64,000 bases of DNA. Source: Methylobacillus arboreus (GTDB lineage: Bacteria; Pseudomonadota; Gammaproteobacteria; Burkholderiales; Methylophilaceae). Below, piece after piece: positions 1-7,787 of this stretch. Made by a program: the position numbers and the translations under genes. The stretch spans positions 168,748-232,747 of the forward strand of contig NZ_JAJAVC010000004.1 in NCBI RefSeq assembly GCF_020532725.1. The letters run 5' to 3'. The notes under the pieces are model-generated. The model was given only the letters and a program-made list of their open reading frames with translations, did no database searches and was not told where the DNA came from. The first letter of the stretch is position 1. The number at the start of each line of letters is the position of its first letter.

Positions 1-1
1 G

Positions 2-325
2 GAAACAGCACCCGTGGCGAGCCTTGGGCCTTTGGTCGAACATCATGCGCGTTTCCCCCAGCGGGTCAATGCCGGTTTCATGCAGGTGGTGGACGCACAC
101 CATATCCGCTTGCGCGTATTCGAGCGTGGCAGTGGTGAAACCCTGGCCTGTGGCACTGGCGCGTGTGCTGCTGTAGTAAGCGGCATCAGGCGCGGCTTGC
201 TGCAATCCCCCGTCAGGGTCACGACACGTGGCGGCGAACTGACGATTGCCTGGGATGGCGGGCAGCAACCGGTTTTGATGACCGGCCCTGCAGAAACGGT
301 ATTTGAAGGCAGCATTGATATTTAA
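2..325 (+). CDS. dapF: Diaminopimelate epimerase, C-terminal part
   Basis: Interconverts LL- and meso-diaminopimelate in lysine and peptidoglycan precursor synthesis in the cytoplasm. Only the last ~107 codons lie in the window; the frame is open to the left edge, so the start is outside. The segment [12 protein letters not shown] carries the second catalytic cysteine of the family, and the preceding FPQRVNAGF matches the conserved FP..vN.. region. Gene order dapF-DUF484-xerC is conserved in proteobacteria. The GTG at base 14 is internal and not the true start. Confidence 0.93.
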   Translation, partial: ETAPVASLGPLVEHHARFPQRVNAGFMQVVDAHHIRLRVFERGSGETLACGTGACAAVVSGIRRGLLQSPVRVTTRGGELTIAWDGGQQPVLMTGPAETVFEGSIDI

Positions 326-354
326 CAGCCAAATGGCTATTGCAAGGAATCAGC

Positions 355-1044
355 ATGGAACCACAAGACCAGAATAACGAAGCGCAGGCGAATGAATACC
401 AGGTGACAAGTTACCTGCGGGCGCACCCGCAGTTTTTCGAACATCATACGACGCTGCTGACCGAGCTGTACCTGCCCAGCCCGCACGGACAGGGCACGAT
501 TTCCTTGGCGGAACGCCAGCAGCTGGCGCAGCGCGACCGCATCCGCGTGCAGGATGCCAAGTTGGCGCAGTTGATCAAGTATGGAGAAGAAAACGACGCG
601 ATCAGCGAAAAAGTGCACCGGCTCAGCCTGGGTTTGCTGGCTACCGAGGACCTGGGAGTACTCTTGACCCTGTTGGAGCATGGCTTGCGCGAAGATTTCC
701 AGGTGCCGCATGTGGGCCTGCGCCTGTGGGCGCAGCCGCGTAATGCCGGGAACCGCGAGTTGCCTGCCTTTTCTGATGTGGACCAGGAGCTACAGCGCTG
801 GGCTGGCGGCCTGGGCGCCCCCTATTGTGGCAATCGGCCAGGCATGCCATTGCAGGGCTGGTTTGGCGCAGAGGCGCGGCCTGCCTCTTTTGCCATCATT
901 GCATTGAAGGGCGAACAGGTATTTGGTTTACTCGCGCTGGCTAGTGATGATGAAAAGCGTTTCTACCCCGACATGGGCACGCTCTACCTCAAGCGCATCG
1001 GCGAGCTGGTGAGCGCTGCCTTGCTGCGTCATATCACCGTTTAG
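355..1044 (+). CDS. DUF484 family protein (YigA-like)
   Basis: A 229-residue cytoplasmic protein of the DUF484 family; its biochemical role is not established. The N-terminal part (RAHPQFFEHH, then a helical region with KVHRL) is the family signature and the C-terminal half resembles a GAF-like fold. I chose the ATG at 355 because AAGGAA lies 6 bases upstream; a TTG 15 bases earlier has no such site. It sits 29 bases after dapF and 5 bases before xerC, the usual arrangement, which implies cotranscription with the recombinase. Confidence 0.88.
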   Translation: MEPQDQNNEAQANEYQVTSYLRAHPQFFEHHTTLLTELYLPSPHGQGTISLAERQQLAQRDRIRVQDAKLAQLIKYGEENDAISEKVHRLSLGLLATEDLGVLLTLLEHGLREDFQVPHVGLRLWAQPRNAGNRELPAFSDVDQELQRWAGGLGAPYCGNRPGMPLQGWFGAEARPASFAIIALKGEQVFGLLALASDDEKRFYPDMGTLYLKRIGELVSAALLRHITV

Positions 1045-1049
1045 CCAGC

Positions 1050-1925
1050 ATGGATCACTTGCAGCTGTACCTTGAGCATCTGCAATTCGAGCGCGGCTTG
1101 AGCCGGCTTACCGTACAAAACTACCGGCGGGACCTGGAATTGCTGCTCAGCCTGAAGGCGGAGCTTGCGCTGGCTGAGTTGCAGCCTGCCCATATCCGGC
1201 GTTTTATTGCCGCGCTGCATGGCCGCGGCCTGAGCGGCAAGACGATTGCGCGTCACCTTTCAGGCTGGCGCGGTTTTTTCGACTTCCTGGTCAAGCGCCA
1301 TGGGGCGACCAGCAATCCTTGCCACGATATGCGCGCGCCCAAATCTCCCAAGTCCCTGCCCAAGGCGCTGGCTGTAGACCAGGCGGTGCAGTTGGTGGAA
1401 ATGGAAGGCGAGGACACACTCTCAATACGGGATAAGGCGATACTTGAATTGTTTTATTCCTCAGGCTTGCGCCTGTCCGAGGTGACCGGGCTCAACCTTG
1501 CTGACCTGAACCTGCCTGAGGGTACGGTAACGGTGACCGGCAAAGGGAACAAGACCCGTATCGTGCCCATGGGCAGCCATGCCATCAAGGCCATGCAGAA
1601 CTGGCTGGCAGTGCGCCAGCCAGCATCCTCTGGGGATCAGCAAGTGGTTTTCCTTAACCGGGCGGGCACCCGGATCAGCGGCCGTTCCATCCAGTATCGC
1701 ATCAAGCAATGGGCGCTCAAGCAGGGAATCAGCAGCAACGTGCATCCGCACATGCTGCGCCACAGTTTTGCCAGCCATGTGCTGCAATCTAGCGGCGACC
1801 TGCGTGCGGTGCAGGAGATGCTGGGCCATGCCAATATCAGCACTACCCAGGTGTACACGCACCTGGATTTCCAGCATTTGGCGAAGGTGTATGATGCTGC
1901 GCATCCACGCGCGCGCAAGAAATAG
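1050..1925 (+). CDS. xerC: Site-specific tyrosine recombinase XerC
   Basis: Resolves chromosome dimers at dif together with XerD. The 291-residue length is normal. The N-terminal SAM-like DNA-binding domain (about 1-85) is followed by the catalytic domain with all key residues: Arg141 (SSGLRLSEV), His234 and Arg237 (HMLRH), His260 (LGHANI) and nucleophile Tyr269 (VYTHLD). It lies directly behind DUF484, the standard context that distinguishes XerC from XerD or an integrase. The start is 5 bases after the previous stop. Confidence 0.96.
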   Translation: MDHLQLYLEHLQFERGLSRLTVQNYRRDLELLLSLKAELALAELQPAHIRRFIAALHGRGLSGKTIARHLSGWRGFFDFLVKRHGATSNPCHDMRAPKSPKSLPKALAVDQAVQLVEMEGEDTLSIRDKAILELFYSSGLRLSEVTGLNLADLNLPEGTVTVTGKGNKTRIVPMGSHAIKAMQNWLAVRQPASSGDQQVVFLNRAGTRISGRSIQYRIKQWALKQGISSNVHPHMLRHSFASHVLQSSGDLRAVQEMLGHANISTTQVYTHLDFQHLAKVYDAAHPRARKK

Positions 1926-2405
1926 TTATTCCCCTGCCTGCCAATGTCCTGACTTGCCGCCGAGCTTTTCCAGCAAGCGGATTTCACTGATGACCATGCC
2001 GCGATCCATGGCCTTGCACATGTCGTAAATCGTTAATAATGCCACGCTGGCGGCAGTGAGGGCTTCCATCTCCATCCCGGTGCGGCCCACGGTTTCCGCG
2101 GTCACCTGGCAATGCACGGTATTCTGGGAGTGGTCGATGCTGAATTCGACGCCGACTTTAGTGAGCGGGATGGGGTGGCAAAGCGGAATGAGGTCGGAAG
2201 TGCGCTTGGAGCCTTGTATGGCGGCAATACGGGCAATGCCCAGCACATCGCCTTTCTTGGCGTTGCCTGTTGCTATGGTGGACAGGGTTTCTGGCTGCAT
2301 GCGGATGCTGCCGCTGGCGACTGCCACACGTCTGGTTTCAGATTTCCCGCCAACATCGACCATGTGGGCCTGGCCGCTGGCATCGAAATGGGTGAGCTTG
2401 CTCAT
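1926..2405 (-). CDS. moaC: Cyclic pyranopterin monophosphate synthase MoaC
   Basis: Second step of molybdenum cofactor synthesis: converts 3',8-cyclo-GTP to cyclic pyranopterin monophosphate with MoaA upstream in the pathway. The 159-residue protein has the active-site residues at the numbering known from E. coli: Lys51, His77 (LCHP), Glu112 and Glu114 (GMEMEAL), Asp128 and Lys131 (YDMCK). The start at 2405 is preceded by AGGAAT; an 11-codon extension is open but lacks family similarity. It is alone here, converges on xerC with no gap, and is divergent from the M48 protease gene. Confidence 0.95.
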   Translation of the reverse strand: MSKLTHFDASGQAHMVDVGGKSETRRVAVASGSIRMQPETLSTIATGNAKKGDVLGIARIAAIQGSKRTSDLIPLCHPIPLTKVGVEFSIDHSQNTVHCQVTAETVGRTGMEMEALTAASVALLTIYDMCKAMDRGMVISEIRLLEKLGGKSGHWQAGE

Positions 2406-2464
2406 GCGGATTCCTGAGTGATTGCCAGGATACATCACAGACCCTGGTGAACTTGATGCTTGAG

Positions 2465-2481
2465 GTTGCTATCATAGCAAC
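2465..2481. repeat. Perfect 8-bp inverted repeat before the M48 gene
   Basis: GTTGCTAT and ATAGCAAC are separated by one base and end two bases before the ATG at 2483. Its place between moaC and the divergent protease gene suggests an operator or a translation-affecting hairpin; no regulator can be named from sequence. Confidence 0.45.
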
Positions 2482-2482
2482 G

Positions 2483-3907
2483 ATGAAAGCGCTTTATCCA
2501 ATCGTATTCCTGATCAGCTTTGCACCGTTTGCGCTCGCAGATGGCCTGCCTGAGCTTGGCGACTATTCCGCCACCGTCATGTCGCCGCTGGATGAACAGC
2601 GCATTGCCGACGAGATCATGCGCGACGTCTATGCCAGCAGCCAGGTGCTTGAAGACCCTGAAATCAATGATTATATCGATGATCTGGGGCACCGGCTGGC
2701 CGCCAACAGCCCGGACAAATACCAGCGCTTCAATTTCTTTGTGGTCAAGGATAACAGCATCAATGCATTTGCCATGCCGGGTGGCGTGATCGGGGTGCAT
2801 ACCGGCCTGTTGCTTGCAGCCAAGAATGAATCCGAGGTTGCCGGGGTGCTTGGCCATGAAATCGGCCACGTGGTGCAGCGCCACCTTGCGCGCATGCTGG
2901 CAAGGCAGAAGAACGATTCCGTCATCAGCATGGCAACCATGGCGCTGGCTTTGCTGGCGGCGCGCAGCAACCCGCAACTGACAGGCGGTGCGCTCACCGC
3001 TGCCACTGCCAATTCGATACAGAAGCAGATCGACTATACCCGCGAACACGAGCGTGAAGCTGACCGCGTAGGCTTGCAGATACTGGAGAATGCCGGATTC
3101 GACACGCGCGCCATGCCTTCCTTCTTTGAAACGCTGCAAAAGGGTTCGCGCTTCTCGGAGGGCAGTGCGCCTGCTTTTCTGCGGACCCACCCCCTGACCG
3201 TGGAACGGATTGCCGATGTGCGCAATCGTGTGGAGCAGGGCAGCTTTCGCGTGATACAGGAAAGTGCCGAGTTCCACTTCGTCAAGGCCAAACTGCTGGC
3301 TAATATAGGCACCGCGGATAGCGCAATCAACATCTTCCGCATCAACCTGCAGGAAAACAACTTTAGCAATGAAGCAGCGCAGCATTACGGCATTGCCCTC
3401 GCCATGCTGCGCAAGAACGACCTTGACGGCGCGCGCGAGCAGGTCAACTGGCTGCGCAAGAATACGGTGCCCAATGCCATGATAGAAACAGTAGCGACCA
3501 GGATAGCCGTGGCAGGCAAGGATCCTGCCGTGGCGGAGCAGCAATATCTGGAAGCCCTGGGCACTTATCCGGAACATCGTGCATTGATCTACGGCTATGC
3601 CGAGCACCTGTTGAACTCCAGGCAAGTCGACAAGTTGCTGCAACTGATCGCGGACAAGCAATCGCAATTCCCGGACGACCCGTATTTCTATGAGTTGAAG
3701 GCGCGTGCCTATAGCACGCAGGGCAAGTCGCTGCTTATGCACCATGCGCAGGGAGAAGCCTATGCGCGGCGTTACAACCTGCGCGGAGCGCTTGAGCAGA
3801 TGGATCTTGCCACCAAGGCGCAGGATGGCGACTTCTATGAGAAATCCATTGTCGAGGCGCGCCGCAACCAGCTGCGCCAGCAGCTTGACGACAAGAGGCG
3901 CGATTGA
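2483..3907 (+). CDS. Periplasmic M48 family metalloprotease with TPR domain (BepA/YfgC-like)
   Basis: A secreted zinc protease that, by analogy with BepA, would act on outer-membrane proteins during assembly. The 474-residue product starts with a signal peptide (KALYPIVFLISFAPFALA). The M48 zinc motif is HEIGH near residue 130, with the third-ligand segment EREADRVG later. The C-terminal ~230 residues are helical and TPR-like. I start at the ATG at 2483, since the upstream TTG at 2447 would place 12 residues before the signal peptide. The following SoxY-like gene overlaps its stop by 4 bases, so the three genes are probably one transcript. Confidence 0.9.
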   Translation: MKALYPIVFLISFAPFALADGLPELGDYSATVMSPLDEQRIADEIMRDVYASSQVLEDPEINDYIDDLGHRLAANSPDKYQRFNFFVVKDNSINAFAMPGGVIGVHTGLLLAAKNESEVAGVLGHEIGHVVQRHLARMLARQKNDSVISMATMALALLAARSNPQLTGGALTAATANSIQKQIDYTREHEREADRVGLQILENAGFDTRAMPSFFETLQKGSRFSEGSAPAFLRTHPLTVERIADVRNRVEQGSFRVIQESAEFHFVKAKLLANIGTADSAINIFRINLQENNFSNEAAQHYGIALAMLRKNDLDGAREQVNWLRKNTVPNAMIETVATRIAVAGKDPAVAEQQYLEALGTYPEHRALIYGYAEHLLNSRQVDKLLQLIADKQSQFPDDPYFYELKARAYSTQGKSLLMHHAQGEAYARRYNLRGALEQMDLATKAQDGDFYEKSIVEARRNQLRQQLDDKRRD

Positions 3908-4353
3908 ACCTCAGGCTTAAACCCGGGCGTCGTACGCTATTGCAGCTGGTTTCTGCTTTGTTGCTTACGCCTTGGCAGGCTTGGGCAGCCATCTGGAACA
4001 AACCTGCATTCGAGATGGATAACGCTGATGTTGCCGGGCAGGAACTGCAAGGCAACAGCGCCACTCACAGCCGGGAAATCGAGATTGTGGCGCCCAAATC
4101 TGTCGCGCATGGCGAGGCAGCGCAGATCGAAATCATGAGCCGGATTGCCGGCACAGAAGCGATTGCGATTTTCGCGGAAAAGAATCCGGTGCCGCTGGTT
4201 GCCAATTTCACATTCAGTCATGGCGCACAGCCTTATATTGTGACCCGGATCAAGCTGGCCGGAAGCCAGAAGGTTGAGGCAGTGGTCAAGGCGGGTGGAC
4301 AGTATTACCAGGCCAGCCGCTACATTCGGGTCAGGAAAGGCACAGCAGGCTGA
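3904..4353 (+). CDS. SoxY-like protein lacking the carrier cysteine
   Basis: Resembles SoxY, the periplasmic carrier that binds sulfur intermediates through a cysteine in a C-terminal GGCGG tail. The 149-residue product has a twin-arginine-like signal (GRRTLLQLVSALLL), then the SoxY core (EKNPVPLVANF, TRIKLAGS). The tail reads RKGTAG, so the position normally held by cysteine is threonine and no other cysteine follows. The reading frame is intact to the stop, so this is substitution and not a frameshift. The start is TTG in a TTGA overlap with the protease gene. It lies directly before a SoxZ-like gene; no other sox gene is in the window. Function as a sulfur carrier is therefore doubtful. 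Confidence 0.8.
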   Translation: MNLRLKPGRRTLLQLVSALLLTPWQAWAAIWNKPAFEMDNADVAGQELQGNSATHSREIEIVAPKSVAHGEAAQIEIMSRIAGTEAIAIFAEKNPVPLVANFTFSHGAQPYIVTRIKLAGSQKVEAVVKAGGQYYQASRYIRVRKGTAG

Positions 4354-4673
4354 TGGCACATTATGCAGGCATAGTCGGCATGCATGCGCGGCTGGAGAAC
4401 GGTGTGGCCGAGGTCGAGCTGACGATAGCTCACCCGATGCAAACTGGACATGGCACAGACGCAACTGGTGCGAACATTGCTGCGCATTTTATCCAGTTGC
4501 TGCAGGCCGAACACAACGGTAAAGAGATTATGCAGGCACAGTGGGGCACGGGCGTGGCCCGCGATCCCTACCTGGTGTTTTATGTTGCCGGTGCCATGCC
4601 AGGCGATACCATCAGCGTAGCGTGGCATGATAACAAGGGACAGACTGGCCAGCAGGCCATCATACTGGACTAG
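4353..4673 (+). CDS. SoxZ-like protein
   Basis: A 106-residue SoxZ-family protein, normally the partner of SoxY in a SoxYZ heterodimer. Conserved stretches are IAHPMQTG, IAAHFIQ, ARDPYLVFYVAGAMPGD and WHDNKGQ. It has no signal peptide of its own, as expected when SoxZ is exported as a complex with a Tat-dependent SoxY. The ATG shares one base with the SoxY-like stop codon (TGATG), so the pair is translationally coupled. What the pair does without a carrier cysteine is unknown. Confidence 0.82.
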   Translation: MAHYAGIVGMHARLENGVAEVELTIAHPMQTGHGTDATGANIAAHFIQLLQAEHNGKEIMQAQWGTGVARDPYLVFYVAGAMPGDTISVAWHDNKGQTGQQAIILD

Positions 4674-4753
4674 TGCGGCAGGCGTTGTTGCCTTGCGGTA
4701 CTGCGGGCTGTTGTGCTGATCTGTTGGCCGCTATTAAATCACTTCCAAATTCT

Positions 4754-5827
4754 TTAAGGCGTGATTGCCACCTTCATCACGCCATCGCGCTGGTTGGCAA
4801 ACAGTTCATAGGCTTCGTTGATCTGGCTCAGCTTGAAGCGGTGTGTCACCAGCTTGCTCAGGTCGGCGCGGCCGGAACCCACGGCATCCATCAATCTGCG
4901 CATGCGTTCCTTGCCGCCTGGGCATAGCGTGGAGACGATGGTGAAGTCTCCTAGCCCTGCGCCGAAGGCATCAAGCGGCAGCTTCAGTTCGGTAGAGTAG
5001 ACACCGAGGCTGGACAAGGTGCCGCCCGGACGCAGCACGCGCAGGCAGGACTCGAAGGTCTGCTGCACGCCCAGTGCCTCAATCGCCACATCCACCCCGC
5101 GGCCATCCGTTAGTTTCAATATTTCCTGCACTGGGTCATGGGTCTTGAAGTTGACCACATGGTCCGCGCCAAGCGCACGTGCAATGGTCAGCCGTTCCGG
5201 CACTGCATCCACACCGATGATCTTGGTGGCGCCCAGCAGTTTTGCGCCTGCCACGGCGGAAAGGCCGATGGGTCCGAGGGCAAATACCACCACGGTATCG
5301 CCGATCTTGATATTGCCGCGCTCGGCACCGGAGAACCCGGTAGACATGATGTCCGGGCACATGAGCACCTGCTCGTCGCTCAGGTGGTCAGGAATCACGC
5401 TCAGGTTGGCCAGGGCATCCGGCACGCGCAGGTATTCAGCCTGGCTGCCGTCAATGGTATTGCCGAATTTCCAGCCGCCTGCCACTTTGAAGCCGTGCGG
5501 GCTATCAGGCCCGTCCTGCGCGCCGATGCCGCACAGGCAGGCGTTGGAGTAGCCGCTGGGCGTAATCGCGCCAGCAATCACGCGCTGGCCTACCTTGAAA
5601 CCATGTACTTCGGAACCGAGCCTTTCGATAATGCCGACAGGTTCATGGCCAACGGTCAGCCCGGTAGCAACAGGATATTCCCCTTTGAGAATATGCACGT
5701 CGGTGCCGCAAATCGTGGTGGTGGTGATGCGGATCAATGCATCCAGCGGGCCGATTTCGGGAATGGGTTTATCTTGCAACTCGATGCGTCCGGGGGAGAC
5801 GAATACCGCAGCTTTCATGTTGGACAT
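4754..5827 (-). CDS. Zinc-dependent alcohol dehydrogenase, Thermoanaerobacter/C. beijerinckii type
   Basis: A 357-residue medium-chain dehydrogenase. Catalytic zinc ligands are Cys40 (CGTD), His61 (GHE) and probably Asp159 (CPDIMSTG), as in the secondary alcohol dehydrogenases of Thermoanaerobacter and Clostridium beijerinckii; KFGNTIDG and CPGGKERMRRL also match that subgroup. The four structural-zinc cysteines of horse-liver-type enzymes are absent. The Rossmann segment IIGVDAVPER has Asp207 at the position that selects the cofactor, pointing to NAD rather than NADP. The start is supported by AAAAAGGAGT. It is monocistronic; the substrate cannot be deduced. Confidence 0.88.
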   Translation of the reverse strand: MSNMKAAVFVSPGRIELQDKPIPEIGPLDALIRITTTTICGTDVHILKGEYPVATGLTVGHEPVGIIERLGSEVHGFKVGQRVIAGAITPSGYSNACLCGIGAQDGPDSPHGFKVAGGWKFGNTIDGSQAEYLRVPDALANLSVIPDHLSDEQVLMCPDIMSTGFSGAERGNIKIGDTVVVFALGPIGLSAVAGAKLLGATKIIGVDAVPERLTIARALGADHVVNFKTHDPVQEILKLTDGRGVDVAIEALGVQQTFESCLRVLRPGGTLSSLGVYSTELKLPLDAFGAGLGDFTIVSTLCPGGKERMRRLMDAVGSGRADLSKLVTHRFKLSQINEAYELFANQRDGVMKVAITP

Positions 5828-5938
5828 GTAATACTCCTTTTTGTAGAAGGGTTATTCTCTATAGTAACAAAATTCCACCTGCTTGCCTGTGATAGCTTTG
5901 TTATAACAGTTTCCCGGGAGTGCAGGGAGTTTGGATTA

Positions 5939-6913
5939 CTACAACCGCATCAGGTGGGTCAGCAGGTTCTTCTGGCTGGTAAAGGTGATGTCATACATGC
6001 TGGTGAGGCCTTGTGCATGCTCGTCGGGCAGGTCGGCAACACAAAGCAGGAACTGGGATTTCTGCAGTCCCAGGCTTTTCTTGAGCAAGCGGTATTTCTC
6101 GATATAAGGCTTGTAATCCCCGCTTTTGCACTCAATGCAGATCGGGGTTTCCTGATCCAGGAGCAGAAACACGTCCAGTTCGTACACATCCGCATTGGGC
6201 AGCGTGATCTTGGCATTGCGTGCGCAGGAGAATGGCAGGTTGCGCTGGCTGGCAAAATCCAGGGTTTGCATCAAGGCATACCATTCCAGCCAGATGCCAT
6301 TGAAAAACTGACGGATGACGGGCGAGGGCTGCAGGATCAGGCGCAGGCTTTTCTCACTTTTCTGTTGTACCAGGCGGCTCAGGAAAGCGTAATCATGCAA
6401 CTGCTTGCAAAAGTGCGTAATGCGGCTGATCTCATCCGCTTTGCGGTTGGCCAGCTTGATCGTCGTGCCATTATAGTTTTCCTTGTAGGCATGGCATATC
6501 TGCCCGATCAAGGGGCGTAGGGTGGCATAGTCCTCGGCAATGGCATTGGCGACTTCATCGAAAAAGCCGGTGGTGTCCACGGCTTTGGGGTTGATTTCGA
6601 CGGCGATCTTCTTGCGTTCGAACCAGCGGAGGATAGGTAGCGCCTGCCCGGGGCTGGACAGCATCTCGGTACTGGAAAAGTCCTGGGAGCGTGGTGTCTC
6701 GGCAGGGGCGGCATCTTCCTCGGATTCGCTGGCTTGCAACCGCTTCAGCGATTGATGCAGTGCAAAGTATTTTTCCAGCAGCTTGCTGACGAAAAAGGTC
6801 GTATCCCACACCTTGTTCTGATGCTGGCACTTGGGGCAGGGAATATCCTGTCCGATCAGTGCGGCTTCAGATTCCTGAATGAAATTGCAACGGCTACAGC
6901 GGAAAATGGCCAT
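5939..6913 (-). CDS. Zinc-ribbon protein with Card1/DUF1887-like PD-(D/E)XK nuclease domain
   Basis: A 324-residue protein I do not recognise as a named gene. The N-terminus is a zinc ribbon with CxxC pairs at Cys6/Cys9 and Cys26/Cys29. A middle region with a charged linker follows. The C-terminal ~120 residues look like a restriction-endonuclease fold: a helix GIWLEWY, then Asp247 (YELDVFLLL) and Glu261-Cys-Lys263 (ICIECKSG), spaced as in the PD-(D/E)XK motif of Card1/Can2-type (DUF1887) nucleases. No CARF domain is visible. It is 12 bases downstream of hda on the same strand. The nuclease assignment rests on motif spacing; the substrate and role are unknown. Confidence 0.72.
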   Translation of the reverse strand: MAIFRCSRCNFIQESEAALIGQDIPCPKCQHQNKVWDTTFFVSKLLEKYFALHQSLKRLQASESEEDAAPAETPRSQDFSSTEMLSSPGQALPILRWFERKKIAVEINPKAVDTTGFFDEVANAIAEDYATLRPLIGQICHAYKENYNGTTIKLANRKADEISRITHFCKQLHDYAFLSRLVQQKSEKSLRLILQPSPVIRQFFNGIWLEWYALMQTLDFASQRNLPFSCARNAKITLPNADVYELDVFLLLDQETPICIECKSGDYKPYIEKYRLLKKSLGLQKSQFLLCVADLPDEHAQGLTSMYDITFTSQKNLLTHLMRL

Positions 6914-6925
6914 GGTTGCGGCTTT

Positions 6926-7549
6926 CTATTGGTTGGCAGAAGCTTGCAGCAGCTGCTTCAGCAAAGGTAGGGTCACGGCCCGCTTGGCAGTGAGCGACCA
7001 CTCATCAAGCGCATCTATGGTGGCAATCAGGCTGGGCATATCACGGCGAAGGTGGCGCAGGCAGTACTCCAGCACTTCATTCGGCAGTTTCATGCCGCGT
7101 GCGCTGGCATGGATTTTCAATGCCTGGGTTTTTTCTTCATCGCTCAATGGATGGAGCTGATAGCTCAGCCCCCAGGCTAGGCGTGTCGCAAGGTCATCGC
7201 GCAAGCTCATCTGGCCCGGCGCGGCAATGCCGCTCGCTAGCAGCCGGCCGCCGGATTCGCGCAACTGGTTGTAGAGGTCGAACAATGCAATCTGCTCGTC
7301 ATCGGAAAGCAGGTGCACGTCATCCACGCAGATCATGTTGAGGCCAGAATCGCTGGCGAGCGCGTTGCAAGCCTGTATGAGGTGGGTTTTGCCGCAGCCG
7401 CTTTCTCCCCAGAGATAAATAAAACGCGCGTCATCGTTTTCAAGCACGGTGCGTTTCAACTGGAACAGCGCCTCGGCATTGCGGCCGGTCACAAAGTTGT
7501 CCAGGCTGGGCGCGGCAGGTGGCTGGATATCAAGAAGTAGTTGTTTCAA
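6926..7549 (-). CDS. hda: DnaA regulatory inactivator Hda
   Basis: AAA+ protein that, bound to the sliding clamp, promotes hydrolysis of ATP-DnaA after initiation. The 207-residue product begins with the clamp-binding motif QLLLDI, followed by a DnaA-like AAA+ domain with Walker A GESGCGKTH and Walker B-like ICVDDVHLL, and a lid helix region at the C-terminus. Domain IV (the DNA-binding part of DnaA) is absent, which separates Hda from DnaA. It is divergent from purM, a frequent neighbour of hda in proteobacteria. Confidence 0.92.
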   Translation of the reverse strand: MKQLLLDIQPPAAPSLDNFVTGRNAEALFQLKRTVLENDDARFIYLWGESGCGKTHLIQACNALASDSGLNMICVDDVHLLSDDEQIALFDLYNQLRESGGRLLASGIAAPGQMSLRDDLATRLAWGLSYQLHPLSDEEKTQALKIHASARGMKLPNEVLEYCLRHLRRDMPSLIATIDALDEWSLTAKRAVTLPLLKQLLQASANQ

Positions 7550-7615
7550 TGCGGTTCACTTGCAAATTGTGGTGGGCAAGCATGGCACGAAGGCCATTTT
7601 CCTGCCGCGGTCTTT

Positions 7616-7707
7616 AAGAGAGGCTAACAAAATTCTCCTGGTGTTGTTGCCCAGCCTGCGGCAGAGCGCCTAGCCAGAAGCTTCGCTGAGTTTTGTTAGC
7701 CGCTCTT
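7616..7707. repeat. Small inverted-repeat element, family A, copy 1
   Basis: The ends AAGAGAGGCTAACAAAA (7616-7632) and TTTTGTTAGCCGCTCTT (7691-7707) are inverted repeats with one mismatch over 17 bases. The inside contains GTTGTTGCC and CTGCGGCAG. Both ends and interior recur at 24282-24395. It lies between the divergent hda and purM starts, has no coding capacity and could fold into a long hairpin. Confidence 0.8.
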
Positions 7708-7787
7708 TATTATCGTTTGCCGACTATTATCAGGTAAAATTACGCCCTGATTATCTAAATTTATCTTGTGGAAAGCGAGAACTCAAC

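Noticed and set aside
2435..3745. 436-codon open frame on the minus strand
   Set aside because: It is antisense to the M48 protease, whose HEIGH motif and signal peptide are convincing.
4674..4753. Third copy of repeat family A behind the SoxZ-like gene
   Set aside because: GTTGTTGCC and a nearby GTACTGC recall the interior of the repeat, but there are no matching terminal arms.
5138..6520. 460-codon open frame on the plus strand
   Set aside because: It lies opposite the alcohol dehydrogenase and nuclease genes, crosses their boundary and has no family motifs; it is a high-GC antisense frame.
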